58,668 nt of DNA. It comes from an uncultured Collinsella sp. (GTDB taxonomy: Bacteria > Actinomycetota > Coriobacteriia > Coriobacteriales > Coriobacteriaceae). The position numbers and the translations under genes are program-made. How positions within the stretch are numbered: position 1 is the stretch's first letter; every line of letters starts with the position of its first letter. This document shows, one piece after another, positions 43,987 to 52,642 of this stretch. Below the pieces are notes generated by a model. It ran no database searches. It had not been told where the DNA came from and worked only from the letters and a program-made list of their open reading frames with translations. The stretch lies in NCBI GenBank assembly GCA_902479095.1, contig CABSNL010000006.1:1-58668 (forward strand). The letters run 5' to 3'.

Positions 43987-46227
43987 GTGGCAAAGAAGAA
44001 GACGAAGAACCAGCCAAAGAAAAAGCAGGTCAACGCCGAGAACGTCATCGGCCTGCACTCCGAGGTCACCGACCAGCCGATCACGCAGACGCTCGAGGTC
44101 AACTACATGCCCTACGCCATGAGCGTCAACGTCTCGCGTGCGTTCCCCGAGATCGACGGCTTTAAGCCCTCGCACCGCAAGCTGCTCTACACCATGTACA
44201 AGATGGGTCTGCTCAAGGGCGAGCGCCAGAAGAGCGCCAACATTGTGGGCCAGACCATGAAGCTCAACCCGCACGGCGATGCCGCGATCTACGAGACGAT
44301 GGTGCGTCTGGCAACCGGCAACGAGGCGTTGCTCGCGCCGTTCGTTGAGTCGAAGGGCAACTTTGGCAAGTATTATTCGGGCGATCTGAGCTACGCCGCC
44401 TCGCGTTATACCGAGGCCAAGCTCTCCCCCATCAGCGCCGAGATCTTCAAAGATATCGACAAGGACCCGGTCGACTTCGTCGACAGCTACGACGGCGCTA
44501 TGAAGGAGCCGCGCTTGCTGCCCACCACGTTCCCCAACATCCTTGTCTCGGCCAATAAGGGCATCGGCGTCGCCATGGCGTCCGACATCTGCGGCTTCAA
44601 CCTCAACGAGGTCTGCACCGCCACGATGCACTACCTGCAGGATCCCGACTGCGACCTGCTCGAGTACATGCCCATGCCTGACTTCTCGACCGGCGGCGAA
44701 ATTATCTACCGCCGCGAGGAGATGGAGAAGATCGTCGAGACCGGCCTTGGCAGCTTCCAGATCCGCTCCCGCTGGCGCTGGATTCCCGAAGAGCGCATCA
44801 TCGAGGTCTACGAGATCCCCTACACCACCAAGACCGATGTCATCATCGAGCGCATCGTCAAGCTTTCCAAAGAGGGCAAGGTCAAGGAGATTGCCGACAT
44901 CCGCGACGAAACCGACCTCTCGGGTTTGCGCATCGCCATCGACCTTAAGCGCGGCGTCGACCCCGACAAGCTTATGGCCAAGCTCTATCGCTCGACCACG
45001 CTGCAGGATTCGTTCTCGTGCAACTTCAACGTGCTCGTCGACGGCTATCCCCGTGTCATGGGCGTGCGCCAGATCCTGCACGAGTGGGTCAAGTGGCGTA
45101 TTGAGTCCACGCGTCGCCGCATTAACTTTGACCTGGGCAAAAAGTCCGAGCGCCTGCACCTGCTGCACGGCCTCGAGGCGATCTTGCTCGACATCGACAA
45201 GGCGATCGCCATCATCCGTGGCACCAAGCTCGAGGCCGAGGTCGTGCCCAACCTTATGCGCGGCTTCGACATCGACGAGACCCAGGCCGAATTTGTTGCC
45301 GAGCTCAAGCTCCGCAACATCAACGAGGAGTACATCCTCAACCGCACCAAGGACATCGCTAAGCTTGAGGGCGAGATTGCCGAGCTTGAGGAGATCCTTT
45401 CGAGCGAAGACAACATCAAGAAGGTCATCAGCGACGAGCTGGCCGCGGTCAACAAGAAGTACGTGATGCCGCGCCGCACGGGCAGGATCGAGCCCCATGA
45501 GGTTATCGAGGTAAGCTTGGAGCCCGAGGTCGAGGAGTACCCGGTCACCATCATGCTCTCGCGCGATGGCTACCTCAAAAAGATGACCGACCGAGTGCTC
45601 AAGAAGGCCACCACGCTCAAGTACAAAGACGGTGACAAGCCCTTTATCGAGTTTCCGTCCTCCAACACCCACGAGCTGCTGGTCTTTACCAACAAGAGTC
45701 AGGTGTATAAGTGCAAGGTTGCGACGTTTGAGGACACCAAGTCGGCCCAGCTGGGCTCGTACCTGCCCACCGACCTCGAGATGGAACCCGACGAGAGCGT
45801 CATCTGGGTCATCGACCCCGAGGACTACAAGGCCGACGTGCTGTTTGTCTTTGAGAACGGCCGCGTGGTGCGCGTCGCGCTTTCCGGATACGTCACCAAA
45901 ACCAACCGCAAGCGCCTCAAGAACGCCATCTACGGCGGCAGCAAGCTGCTGTATGCTCAGGTGCTCAAGGAAGATCGCGACATCGCGCTGGTCTCGAGCG
46001 ACTATCGTTTGATGAACTTCAACACGTCGTTGCTCAAGACCAAGACGACCACCAACACGCAGGGCGTCCAGGCCTTTACCGCCAAGAAGGGCCGCTCGGT
46101 CACCACCGTCGGCACGACCGAGGAAATCCTTGGCGCCGGCGTCTCGGCCGAGAAGTTCACCGCGCAGAGCCTCCCCTCAGCCGGTGCCCTCATGAAGGAA
46201 AACGACATGCCGAGTCTGTTTGACTAG
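43987..46227 (+). CDS. Type II topoisomerase subunit A (GyrA/ParC-like)
   Basis: A 746-residue DNA-cleaving subunit. 'MPYAMSVNVSRAFPEIDGFK' near residue 38, 'PSHRKLLYTMYKMGL' and 'NPHGDAAIYETMVRLA' precede the active Tyr in 'AASRYTEAKLS' (Tyr near residue 140). The winged-helix, tower and C-terminal regions are present; the C-terminal DNA-wrapping repeats look divergent. The start is GTG after AGAGGAAATC. It forms a two-gene operon with subunit B and is followed by a strong terminator. Confidence 0.92.
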   Translation: MAKKKTKNQPKKKQVNAENVIGLHSEVTDQPITQTLEVNYMPYAMSVNVSRAFPEIDGFKPSHRKLLYTMYKMGLLKGERQKSANIVGQTMKLNPHGDAAIYETMVRLATGNEALLAPFVESKGNFGKYYSGDLSYAASRYTEAKLSPISAEIFKDIDKDPVDFVDSYDGAMKEPRLLPTTFPNILVSANKGIGVAMASDICGFNLNEVCTATMHYLQDPDCDLLEYMPMPDFSTGGEIIYRREEMEKIVETGLGSFQIRSRWRWIPEERIIEVYEIPYTTKTDVIIERIVKLSKEGKVKEIADIRDETDLSGLRIAIDLKRGVDPDKLMAKLYRSTTLQDSFSCNFNVLVDGYPRVMGVRQILHEWVKWRIESTRRRINFDLGKKSERLHLLHGLEAILLDIDKAIAIIRGTKLEAEVVPNLMRGFDIDETQAEFVAELKLRNINEEYILNRTKDIAKLEGEIAELEEILSSEDNIKKVISDELAAVNKKYVMPRRTGRIEPHEVIEVSLEPEVEEYPVTIMLSRDGYLKKMTDRVLKKATTLKYKDGDKPFIEFPSSNTHELLVFTNKSQVYKCKVATFEDTKSAQLGSYLPTDLEMEPDESVIWVIDPEDYKADVLFVFENGRVVRVALSGYVTKTNRKRLKNAIYGGSKLLYAQVLKEDRDIALVSSDYRLMNFNTSLLKTKTTTNTQGVQAFTAKKGRSVTTVGTTEEILGAGVSAEKFTAQSLPSAGALMKENDMPSLFD

Positions 46228-46263
46228 GACGACGGCAACGAGATCGTTAGATACTTCGCAAAG

Positions 46264-46312
46264 CGACGAGGCCCGGAACGCAACGGCATTGCGCCCGGGA
46301 CTCGTCGTTTTT
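46264..46312 (+). terminator. Rho-independent terminator
   Basis: CGACGAGGCCCGG (46264-46276) pairs with CCGGGACTCGTCG (46295-46307), one mismatch, followed by TTTTT. It ends the topoisomerase operon. Confidence 0.9.
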
Positions 46313-46409
46313 CTTCTCAACTATTTTTTAACGCAGATAAATTGATTTCTGCTTATTTTTCTGCGTAAAAAATGTCAGCGCCACTGCTTCGATGCCCTTT
46401 GGTCAGTCG

Positions 46410-46464
46410 TTAGCAAAACTTGCAAAAGTTAGCAAAACTTGCAAATATTAGCAAAACTTGCAAA
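46410..46464 (+). promoter_or_regulatory. Three 19-bp iterated operator repeats
   Basis: The unit TTAGCAAAACTTGCAAA occurs three times, at 46410-46426, 46429-46445 and 46448-46464, with a constant period of 19 bases. Each contains the dyad GCAA-AAC-TTGC. The third copy ends in the A-run of the AAAGGAG ribosome site (46462-46468). The placement directly over the translation start region of the AAA ATPase gene suggests autorepression, or iteron-like binding. Confidence 0.8.
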
Positions 46465-46473
46465 GGAGCTACC

Positions 46474-47568
46474 ATGGAGTACAGCAAGAACCCCTTTACC
46501 CCGACGTTCGGAAGCGTCCCTCCCTTTCTAGCGGGTCGCGAGCATATCCTGCGTGACATCAACCGTGGCTTTATCAACGGCCCGGGAGATCCCAACCTGT
46601 CAACCATTTTTACTGGCGCAAGGGGAACGGGCAAGACGGCGCTTCTCTCGCTCCTTTCAGAAACGGCGCTTGAACACGGCTGGATCGCAGCAAATGTCTC
46701 CGCCATGCCAGGCATGCTCGAAGATATTATCGAGCGAACCAAAGAAGCCGCAGATAGCTACCTCTCACAGCCTCACGCGCGCATAAACGGTGTTCAAATT
46801 GGCCCAGTGGGCATCGATTGGACATATGCTCAAGAGGCTCAGGGCAACTGGCGCACGCGCATGAATGGCATCTTTAAGCAAGTCGAAAAACATGACATCG
46901 GACTTCTCATCACCATCGATGAAGTCACCGTCGATCTTGATGAAATGCTCCAATTTGCCTCTGTTTACCAGCACTTTGTGCGCGAAGGTAAAAAAGTCGC
47001 CCTACTCATGGCAGGACTACCCTACAAAGTATCGGCACTGCTACGCAACGATTCCGTCTCGTTCCTCAGACGTTCCCAATATCATCAATTAGGACGAATC
47101 ACTGACGTTGAAATTGCAAACGCATTCCGCAAAACCGTTGAGGCCGGAGGCCGCTCAATCACAGCAGAAGCGCTCGAGGATGCTGTGAAGGCCGTCGACG
47201 GATTCCCCTACATGATGCAGCTCGTCGGATATCGCACTTGGGATGTTTCGGAGAGCTCGCCCAAAATCAGCGCATCTGATGTCCAACAGGGTTCTCTGCT
47301 TGCCCGCATGGAACTGCGCGATCGCATTCTCGAAACGACCTATCGGGAGCTTTCCGATAAAGACATTGAGTTTTTGCTCGCGATGCTGCCCGATTCTGGC
47401 CCCAGCAGGGTCTCGGAGATAGCCAAACGCATGGGCGTCGCCAGCAACTACGCAAGCCAATATAAACGCCGTCTCCTCGAGGACGGCGTCATCGGGGAAC
47501 GTGGACGTGGACTCGTTGGCTTTGACATCCCCGCGTTCAGGGAGTTCCTGAGCGAGAAAGTCTCCTAG
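46474..47568 (+). CDS. AAA ATPase with winged-helix C-terminus
   Basis: A 364-residue ATPase. Walker A is 'GARGTGKTALL' near residue 48, Walker B 'GLLITIDEV' near 145, and sensor region 'SVSFLRRSQYHQLGR' near 198. The C-terminal 90 residues are helical and include a winged helix ('VSEIAKRMGVASNYASQYKR'). The N-terminal phrase 'FGSVPPFLAGREHILRDI' is typical of archaeal/Orc1-like ATPases found in bacterial accessory regions. The ATG at 46474 has AAGGAG. Controlled by the iterated operator. Function unknown; may be a defence or plasmid-type protein. Confidence 0.83.
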   Translation: MEYSKNPFTPTFGSVPPFLAGREHILRDINRGFINGPGDPNLSTIFTGARGTGKTALLSLLSETALEHGWIAANVSAMPGMLEDIIERTKEAADSYLSQPHARINGVQIGPVGIDWTYAQEAQGNWRTRMNGIFKQVEKHDIGLLITIDEVTVDLDEMLQFASVYQHFVREGKKVALLMAGLPYKVSALLRNDSVSFLRRSQYHQLGRITDVEIANAFRKTVEAGGRSITAEALEDAVKAVDGFPYMMQLVGYRTWDVSESSPKISASDVQQGSLLARMELRDRILETTYRELSDKDIEFLLAMLPDSGPSRVSEIAKRMGVASNYASQYKRRLLEDGVIGERGRGLVGFDIPAFREFLSEKVS

Positions 47569-47676
47569 CACGCGGAGATTGTCCACAAGGGCAACGGTGC
47601 ATGGCAATCAACGATTCACCCGGCAAGGACGGCAAGTACTTCCAATAACGCTGATTGCCATGCGTTCTTCTTGCCC

Positions 47677-48207
47677 TTAGGCGAGCTTGCGAGCGAGCTC
47701 TCGCACCTCTTCCAACTTGGGCGACGATGCCATGCTGTCGCGCTCGGTCATACCGCTGATGGTGACAATGCCCTGATCCTCCCACTTGCAGTACGCGCAT
47801 GTGGACTTGTACATAGCAATCGCCGCATCATAGACGCCCTCGCTGTGGCTATCGAGCAAAAGGGCCGTCTTGGTGAACGGGAAGCCCGTAGCACCGAAGG
47901 CGTACAGGCGGTCGATGGCGGCCTTCTCCTGCGCAGTGATATCAAACCAGTAGATGGGCGAAGCGAAGACAACCATGTCGGCGTCTTTCAGCGACTCGAT
48001 CACCTTGGCCATGTCATCCTTCTGCACGCAAGTGCCCTCGTGGGCGAAACAATACTGACACCCCAGGCAACCAGCGATTTTCTTACTGGCAACGCGGATG
48101 ACCTCGACCGTATGGCCGGCCTCGCGCGCGGTCTCGGCAAACGCCTCGACCATGGTGTCGGTATTGGCGCCCTTGCGCGGGCTACCACTCAATACAACGA
48201 TATTCAT
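47677..48207 (-). CDS. NAD(P)H-dependent flavin oxidoreductase
   Basis: A 176-residue flavodoxin-fold (FMN reductase/WrbA-like) protein. The phosphate-binding motif 'SGSPRKGANTDTMVEAF' is at residues 7-23. The Cys motif 'CLGCQYCFAHEGTC' near 48 and 'FASPIYWFDITAQEKAAIDR' near 87 are typical of iron-sulfur flavoprotein-related reductases. The start ATG follows GGGAGGG. Monocistronic; likely reduces quinones or nitro/azo compounds. Confidence 0.9.
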   Translation of the reverse strand: MNIVVLSGSPRKGANTDTMVEAFAETAREAGHTVEVIRVASKKIAGCLGCQYCFAHEGTCVQKDDMAKVIESLKDADMVVFASPIYWFDITAQEKAAIDRLYAFGATGFPFTKTALLLDSHSEGVYDAAIAMYKSTCAYCKWEDQGIVTISGMTERDSMASSPKLEEVRELARKLA

Positions 48208-48354
48208 AGAAATCTCCCTCCTTCATGCCGCAGGCGCACGGCATATTTTTTGTTTTAACCAAAACGGATAGAGTTATTCAATCGCCTCGTTTCAGCTACT
48301 CCCACTCTTTATAAGAATCGTTGCTGGGGGCTTGGTATTGAATCATGGCACGCC

Positions 48355-49326
48355 TTACTTCAGATACTCCTCAAAGAATGCCTTCAGCTTTTCAAACGGA
48401 ATGATGTCCGTCTGATCGTAAAGGTCGGTGTGGTTGGCGCCGGGGATAATGAGCAATTCCTTGTTGTCCCCCGTCAGCTTGCCGTACGCGGTTTCGCTGA
48501 AATAGCGGGAGTGCGCCTTCTCGCCATGCACCAGCAACACGGCAGAGCGGATCTCGCCGGCGTACTGCAAAATCGGCATATTCAAAAAGGACAGCGAGGA
48601 CGTCACGCTCCAGCCACCGTTGGAGTTCAGGCTGCGGGGATGGTAGCCTCGCGGAGTTTTGTAGTAGGCATAATAGTCCGCTACAAACTGCGGCGCATCC
48701 TCCGGTAGCGAATCGACCACGCCGCCCGCCAGCGCATAGCTGCCGTTTTTATAGTCCTCGGTGCGCTGCGCGTTCAGCGCTTTCCGCTTATCAAAGCGTG
48801 CCTGCTCGGAATCCTCGGCGTCAAAATAGCCGTTTGCGGTCACGCGGGTCATGTCGTACATGGTCATAGCAGCAGTGGCCTTGATACGGGTATCGATGGC
48901 CGCGGCGTTAATCGCCATGCCACCCCAACCGCAGATACCGATGATGCCGATACGCTCCGGGTCGACACTTTCCTGCACAGAGAGGAAATCCACCGCTGCA
49001 CAGAAGTCCTCGGTGTTGATGTCCGGCGATGCTACATAGCGGGGCGTGCCGCCGCTCTCGCCGGTATAGGACGGGTCAAAGGCAATTGCAAAAAAGCCCA
49101 GCTCCGCCATTTTCTGCGCGTACAGACCGGAGGACTGCTCCTTCACCGCGCCAAAAGGGCCGCTGACGGCGATGGCGGGCAGCTTGCCTTCCGCGTTCTT
49201 AGGCACGTAGACGTCAGCCACCAGCGTGATGCCGTATCAGTTATGGAAGGTCGCCTTGCTGTGCTCAACCTTGTCGCTTTTGGGGAATACTTTGTCCCAT
49301 TCCTGCGTCAGATTCAACTGTTCCAT
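48355..49326 (-). pseudogene. Alpha/beta hydrolase interrupted by an in-frame TGA
   Basis: The full frame runs from ATG 49326 (after AAGGAGG) for 324 codons, but codon 30 is TGA (49237-49239) where relatives have CGA/Arg in HN-R-YGITL. The 288-residue open part starts just downstream and carries the nucleophile elbow 'GICGWGGMA' and a C-terminal His ('GANHTDLYD'). Everything else is intact. The most economical reading is one C-to-T change. A re-start downstream (GTG/ATG) could still give an enzyme lacking the first strand. It follows the CMD/cupin gene, whose stop overlaps its ribosome site. Confidence 0.85.
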
Positions 49327-49328
49327 AC

Positions 49329-50093
49329 CTAAACCTCCTTGTCAGTCGCTTTAAGGTATTGCTCGTCGTCCACGGGCTCCAACCACTCGTTGGAGGCCTC
49401 CTCGCCCGGAACCTCCACCGCGAGATGGGAGAACCAGCTGTCGGGCGCCGCACCGTGCCAGTGCTTTACGCCTGCGGGAATATTTACTACATCGCCGGGG
49501 CACAGCTCCTGTGCCGGTTTGCCCCATTCCTGGTAAAACCCTCGGCCAGCCACGCAGACGAGGATCTGCCCGCCGCCGCTTTTGGCGTGATGGGTGTGCC
49601 AGTTGTTGCGGCAGCCGGGCTCAAACGTCACGTTGTAAACGCCGACTTGCTCGGTGGAAAGGGGTGAGAGGTAGCTTTGACCGATAAAGTACTTCGCAAA
49701 TGCGTCGTTGGGGGCACCGATGGGAAACGCCATCTCGTTTTGGTGCTGCGCCTTTGCGTCGGCAGCGTCTTCGTCCGCCCAGACCTCCTTCGCCATGTGG
49801 AAGGCCGCCCATGCCTTGGACCATCCCGCGTAAAACGCCGCGTGCGTAAGGATTTCTGCTATCTCCGTCCTGGTCACGCCATTGTTCTTTGCGGACATCA
49901 GATGATATTGGAACGAAGAGTCCGTCAGCCCCTGTGCCATCAAGGCAACCACCGTCACCACGCTGCGGTCTCGAAGGGAAAGCCCGTCTTCTCGGCTCCA
50001 CACCTCGCCGAACAGCACATCATCATTGAGCTGAGCGAATTTGGGAGCGAAGTTCCCCAGGGCATCCCTGCCCGCTGTCTGCTTAACCGTCAT
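49329..50093 (-). CDS. Carboxymuconolactone decarboxylase-cupin fusion
   Basis: A 254-residue fusion. Residues 1-120 are a CMD/AhpD-like domain ('LRDRSVVTVVALMAQGLTD' near 38; 'EILTHAAFYAGWSKAWAAF' near 80). Residues 150-240 are a cupin with metal ligands 'NNWHTHHAKSGGGQILVC' and 'PGDVVNIPAGVKHWHGA'. The ATG at 50093 has AGGAGG. It is the first gene downstream of the divergent MerR operator and overlaps the ribosome site of the hydrolase. CMD proteins beside AdhR/NmlR-type regulators act in electrophile and aldehyde stress. Confidence 0.9.
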   Translation of the reverse strand: MTVKQTAGRDALGNFAPKFAQLNDDVLFGEVWSREDGLSLRDRSVVTVVALMAQGLTDSSFQYHLMSAKNNGVTRTEIAEILTHAAFYAGWSKAWAAFHMAKEVWADEDAADAKAQHQNEMAFPIGAPNDAFAKYFIGQSYLSPLSTEQVGVYNVTFEPGCRNNWHTHHAKSGGGQILVCVAGRGFYQEWGKPAQELCPGDVVNIPAGVKHWHGAAPDSWFSHLAVEVPGEEASNEWLEPVDDEQYLKATDKEV

Positions 50094-50308
50094 GTTTGAT
50101 TCCTCCTGTCGATGGTTTTGAGTGCAAAACTGCTTCCGCGCGGTCAAGCTGCCCGCCTAGATCCCTATGCCCATTCGTCGCGCCTGCTCAAGGGCGGGGT
50201 GCCCGGCGATTTCGCCCACACCGTTCACTCCACCGGCGAAAACCGTTCCGGCAAGCGTGCGCCTTTGGCGAAAATCCCTTGCGCTCCCGATTTGTATTGA
50301 CGAAAATA

Positions 50309-50339
50309 AAGGTAATACCTAAACCTAACTTTAGGTCAA
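50309..50339 (-). promoter_or_regulatory. MerR-type promoter and operator
   Basis: A perfect dyad, ACCTAAA (50317-50323) and TTTAGGT (50330-50336), has a 6-base spacer. On the minus strand it lies between a TTGACC -35 box (50334-50339) and a TACCTT -10 box (50309-50314), 19 bases apart. The over-long 19-base spacer with the dyad inside it is the hallmark of MerR-activated promoters, here driving the CMD/cupin-hydrolase operon. The AAAGTTAGGTTTAG core resembles AdhR/NmlR sites. Confidence 0.72.
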
Positions 50340-50370
50340 GGAGTTAATTCGAGATTTGTCCGGAGGGACC

Positions 50371-50811
50371 ATGTACACAATCGGACAGGTGGCGGAGATG
50401 TTCGGTCTGCCCGCCTCAACGCTGCGGTACTACGATAAGCAGGGATTGTTCCCGGGGCTGGAGCGGACGTCCGGCATTCGCCGATTCGGCGATACGGAAC
50501 TCGAGGCGCTTCGGGTCATCGAATGCCTGAAGAAGGCTGGGATGGAGATCAAGGACATCCGGCTGTTCATGGAATGGTGTGCGGAGGGGCCATCGACATA
50601 TCCCAAGCGCAAGGCCATGTTCGAGGAGCGAAAGGCCCACATGGAGTCGGAAATCGCAAACATGAACCGTGCGCTGGATATGCTGAGGTTCAAATGCTGG
50701 TACTACGAGCAGGCGATCCAAGATGGCAACGAGGATAGAGTGAAGGCGCTGATTCCCGACGATTTGCCAGAAGAAATCAAAGGCGCCTACGAGAACACGC
50801 ACGTTCGATAA
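50371..50811 (+). CDS. MerR-family regulator (AdhR/NmlR-like)
   Basis: A 146-residue MerR protein. The winged HTH is at residues 1-70 ('YTIGQVAEMFGLPASTLRYY'), followed by a coiled coil (about 75-115) and C-terminal 'FKCWYYEQAIQDGNEDRV' with one Cys. The short effector region and Cys-bearing tail fit thiol-sensing MerR proteins such as AdhR. The ATG at 50371 follows GGAGG. It is divergent from the CMD/cupin gene over a perfect MerR operator and ends in a strong terminator. Confidence 0.9.
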   Translation: MYTIGQVAEMFGLPASTLRYYDKQGLFPGLERTSGIRRFGDTELEALRVIECLKKAGMEIKDIRLFMEWCAEGPSTYPKRKAMFEERKAHMESEIANMNRALDMLRFKCWYYEQAIQDGNEDRVKALIPDDLPEEIKGAYENTHVR

Positions 50812-50867
50812 CGCCGCCCGATGCTAAAGGAGCTTTGGCGAGGAGTCCTATTCGGGTAGAAATACAA

Positions 50868-50906
50868 AAGACAGCCTCCGAACCAAAAGGTCCGGAGGCT
50901 GTTATT
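50868..50906 (+). terminator. Rho-independent terminator of merR
   Basis: ACAGCCTCCGAACC (50871-50884) and GGTCCGGAGGCTGT (50889-50902) pair with one mismatch around AAAA, with a short T-run after. It may also slow convergent transcription from the ATPase gene. Confidence 0.8.
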
Positions 50907-51058
50907 TCCGCTATTCCCACTCGGCAATAGGAGCCACTGGCCAAAAGCCTGTCAACATCAAAACAAGTCCTCAATCTATCGATTCTACGTGAGGCAATGG
51001 TCCCCATTTGATGCCCGCACTGTTTGCGCACTAGGGAGCAAAAGAATCTGGCCGCCGC

Positions 51059-52294
51059 TCAAATAAGATCACCGCCATCTTGCATAAACGACGCCATGTT
51101 AAGGTGCCTGACGCCATCCCTCTCCTGCAATAGAGGATCAAGCGTGAACAAGTAGCGCGGATACCCATCCCTGATGTGGCCGAACGGCCTGTACTCGCGC
51201 TCCTCGACGCCTCTGTCGGCAATCGACATAGAGACCTGGATGTAGGCGTAAGCATTGCGCCTACGAGCGATGAAGTCACACTCGAGCTTCCCAATACGGC
51301 CCACAGAAAGCTCGTACCCGCGCGATGCAAGATAGAGGTAGAGCACGTTCTCCAACGCCGGCCCGTAGTTAATCCTCGCATCCGTGTTCATGGCGAAATA
51401 GAAGCCGGGATCAGCCAGGTAGTACTTCTCTTCGCGGATAAGCGATCGCCGAGACTTGAGATCGAACCTCGAGCAGCGATAAAGGATCTTCGCGTCAACA
51501 AGAATCTGGATATACCGATTGAGCGTTTCGCGCTTGATGGGAATCTTCTCGACATCATTGAAGTACGCAAGGAGGTTCTTCAGGTTCGTCGGCGCACCAA
51601 AGTTGTTGATGAGATACGTCTGGACGGCATCGAAAACCGAGACATTCTTAATCTTGTTCGAATGTTTGACGTCCTTTTCAAAGATCTCATGAATAACACT
51701 CTTGATATAGGTGCGCTTTTCATCCTCGCCCTCATACTCCAACGCTTTGGGAAATCCTCCAAGGTTCAGGTACTCGGTAAACTCTCCCACGAGAACGTCA
51801 TTGACAGGCTTGCCGAGAAAACGCTTCATATCGATATATTCCGCAAAGTCGAGTGGGAACACCTCGAACTCGATATAGCGACCCGTCAGCTTTGTAACAA
51901 GCTGCCCAGAAAGCAGATATGAATTCGAACCGGTAATGAAAATGGACCAACCGCCATCTGTCCGGTAGCCGTTGATGAGCAGCTCGAATTCCTCTACGTT
52001 CTGAATCTCATCGATGAAGAGGTACTTCGTCTCCTCAGTGTCTGCTGGGGTCGACATGTCAATCAGATTTTCGAGCTCATCGGTCGTCTTGACCTTCCTG
52101 TTCTCCCGTGAGTCGAGGTCGATATAGATAATGTGGTCGCTCGCTACACCGGATTCCACAAGTTCGTCTGCGATTGATTGCATGAGGCAGGATTTACCAC
52201 ACCTGCGAACACCGGTGATTACCTTGATCATCCCGTCATCGTGGTAGAAACCACGCATTCGCTTCAGATACTTTTCACGTCGGTATATACGCAA
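51059..52294 (-). CDS. AAA/DUF4143 ATP-binding protein
   Basis: A 411-residue protein. The N-terminal AAA_14-type ATPase has P-loop 'GVRRCGKSCLMQ' near residue 28 and Walker B 'YLFIDEIQNVEEF' near 90. A winged-helix region follows in the middle, then the C-terminal DUF4143 nuclease-like domain ('YLASRGYELSVGRIGKLECD', then 'FIA', near residue 325, with the E-D-x-K-like acidic core). Such proteins are common in accessory regions of gut bacteria; function unknown. Promoter: TGATATAAT on the minus strand at 52318-52326. Complete length. Confidence 0.9.
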   Translation of the reverse strand: MRIYRREKYLKRMRGFYHDDGMIKVITGVRRCGKSCLMQSIADELVESGVASDHIIYIDLDSRENRKVKTTDELENLIDMSTPADTEETKYLFIDEIQNVEEFELLINGYRTDGGWSIFITGSNSYLLSGQLVTKLTGRYIEFEVFPLDFAEYIDMKRFLGKPVNDVLVGEFTEYLNLGGFPKALEYEGEDEKRTYIKSVIHEIFEKDVKHSNKIKNVSVFDAVQTYLINNFGAPTNLKNLLAYFNDVEKIPIKRETLNRYIQILVDAKILYRCSRFDLKSRRSLIREEKYYLADPGFYFAMNTDARINYGPALENVLYLYLASRGYELSVGRIGKLECDFIARRRNAYAYIQVSMSIADRGVEEREYRPFGHIRDGYPRYLFTLDPLLQERDGVRHLNMASFMQDGGDLI

Positions 52295-52642
52295 GATGCA
52301 CCCCCTTTTCAGTGTCCATTATATCAGTTATGGGGGTACTTTTTTACATTTTATAAAAAAGCGTACCGATAACTTATTCCCGCTTAGTTTCGAAAGTCAA
52401 ATAACTTTGAAGTTTCGAAAGCGAGAAGGCAATATGCGCAAAGACGCGTCGGAGGGGTAAGCCCCAGCCATGTCGTGTCGGCAGCGACGAAGGGCGCGTC
52501 TGCGCGTGCTACAATGCGGACATCAGAGATGAAAACACAGTCCCCGTCGGGTAGTCGTGGGCGTGCGCTAGTCCGCATCAGTAACCTGCCTCCTTGGTTG
52601 TCCCTTCTCTGCATGGTCATCTACATAAAGGAGGAACCAACC
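52295..52642. other. 348-base spacer with two TTTCGAAAG boxes and yjdF leader
   Basis: No gene is supported. The left part has the ATPase promoter (TATAAT on the minus strand, 52318-52323). Two TTTCGAAAG boxes lie at 52388-52396 and 52413-52421, 25 bases apart. The right half is the yjdF leader described separately. Confidence 0.6.
52508..52640 (+). promoter_or_regulatory. Structured 5' leader of yjdF (candidate yjdF RNA)
   Basis: A TGCTACAAT extended -10 box (52507-52515) suggests transcription from about 52522. Elements that can pair are: GCGGAC (52516-52521) with GTCCGC (52571-52576), or alternatively GATG with CATC (52528-52531, 52576-52579); and CCTCCTT (52589-52595) with the ribosome site AAGGAGG (52628-52634). 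The last pair would hide the ribosome site. The yjdF RNA motif, a riboswitch class for azaaromatic compounds, is known upstream of yjdF genes. I could not check this leader against the motif model. Confidence 0.5.

Noticed and set aside
43366..45672. A 768-codon open frame antisense to the topoisomerase genes
   Set aside because: It mirrors GC-rich third positions of two well-supported genes, has low-complexity Leu/Val/Asp-rich sequence and no ribosome site or family similarity.
46410..46464. CRISPR-like array
   Set aside because: Only three 17-base units separated by 2 bases, with no spacers and no cas genes. This is an operator or iteron array.
49237..49239. Selenocysteine at the TGA codon of the hydrolase
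   Set aside because: The position is an Arg in family members, not Cys, and no bSECIS-like hairpin follows.
52384..52620. 78-codon minus-strand frame in the yjdF leader
   Set aside because: No ribosome site, no family similarity, and it lies in a region better explained as promoter and leader.
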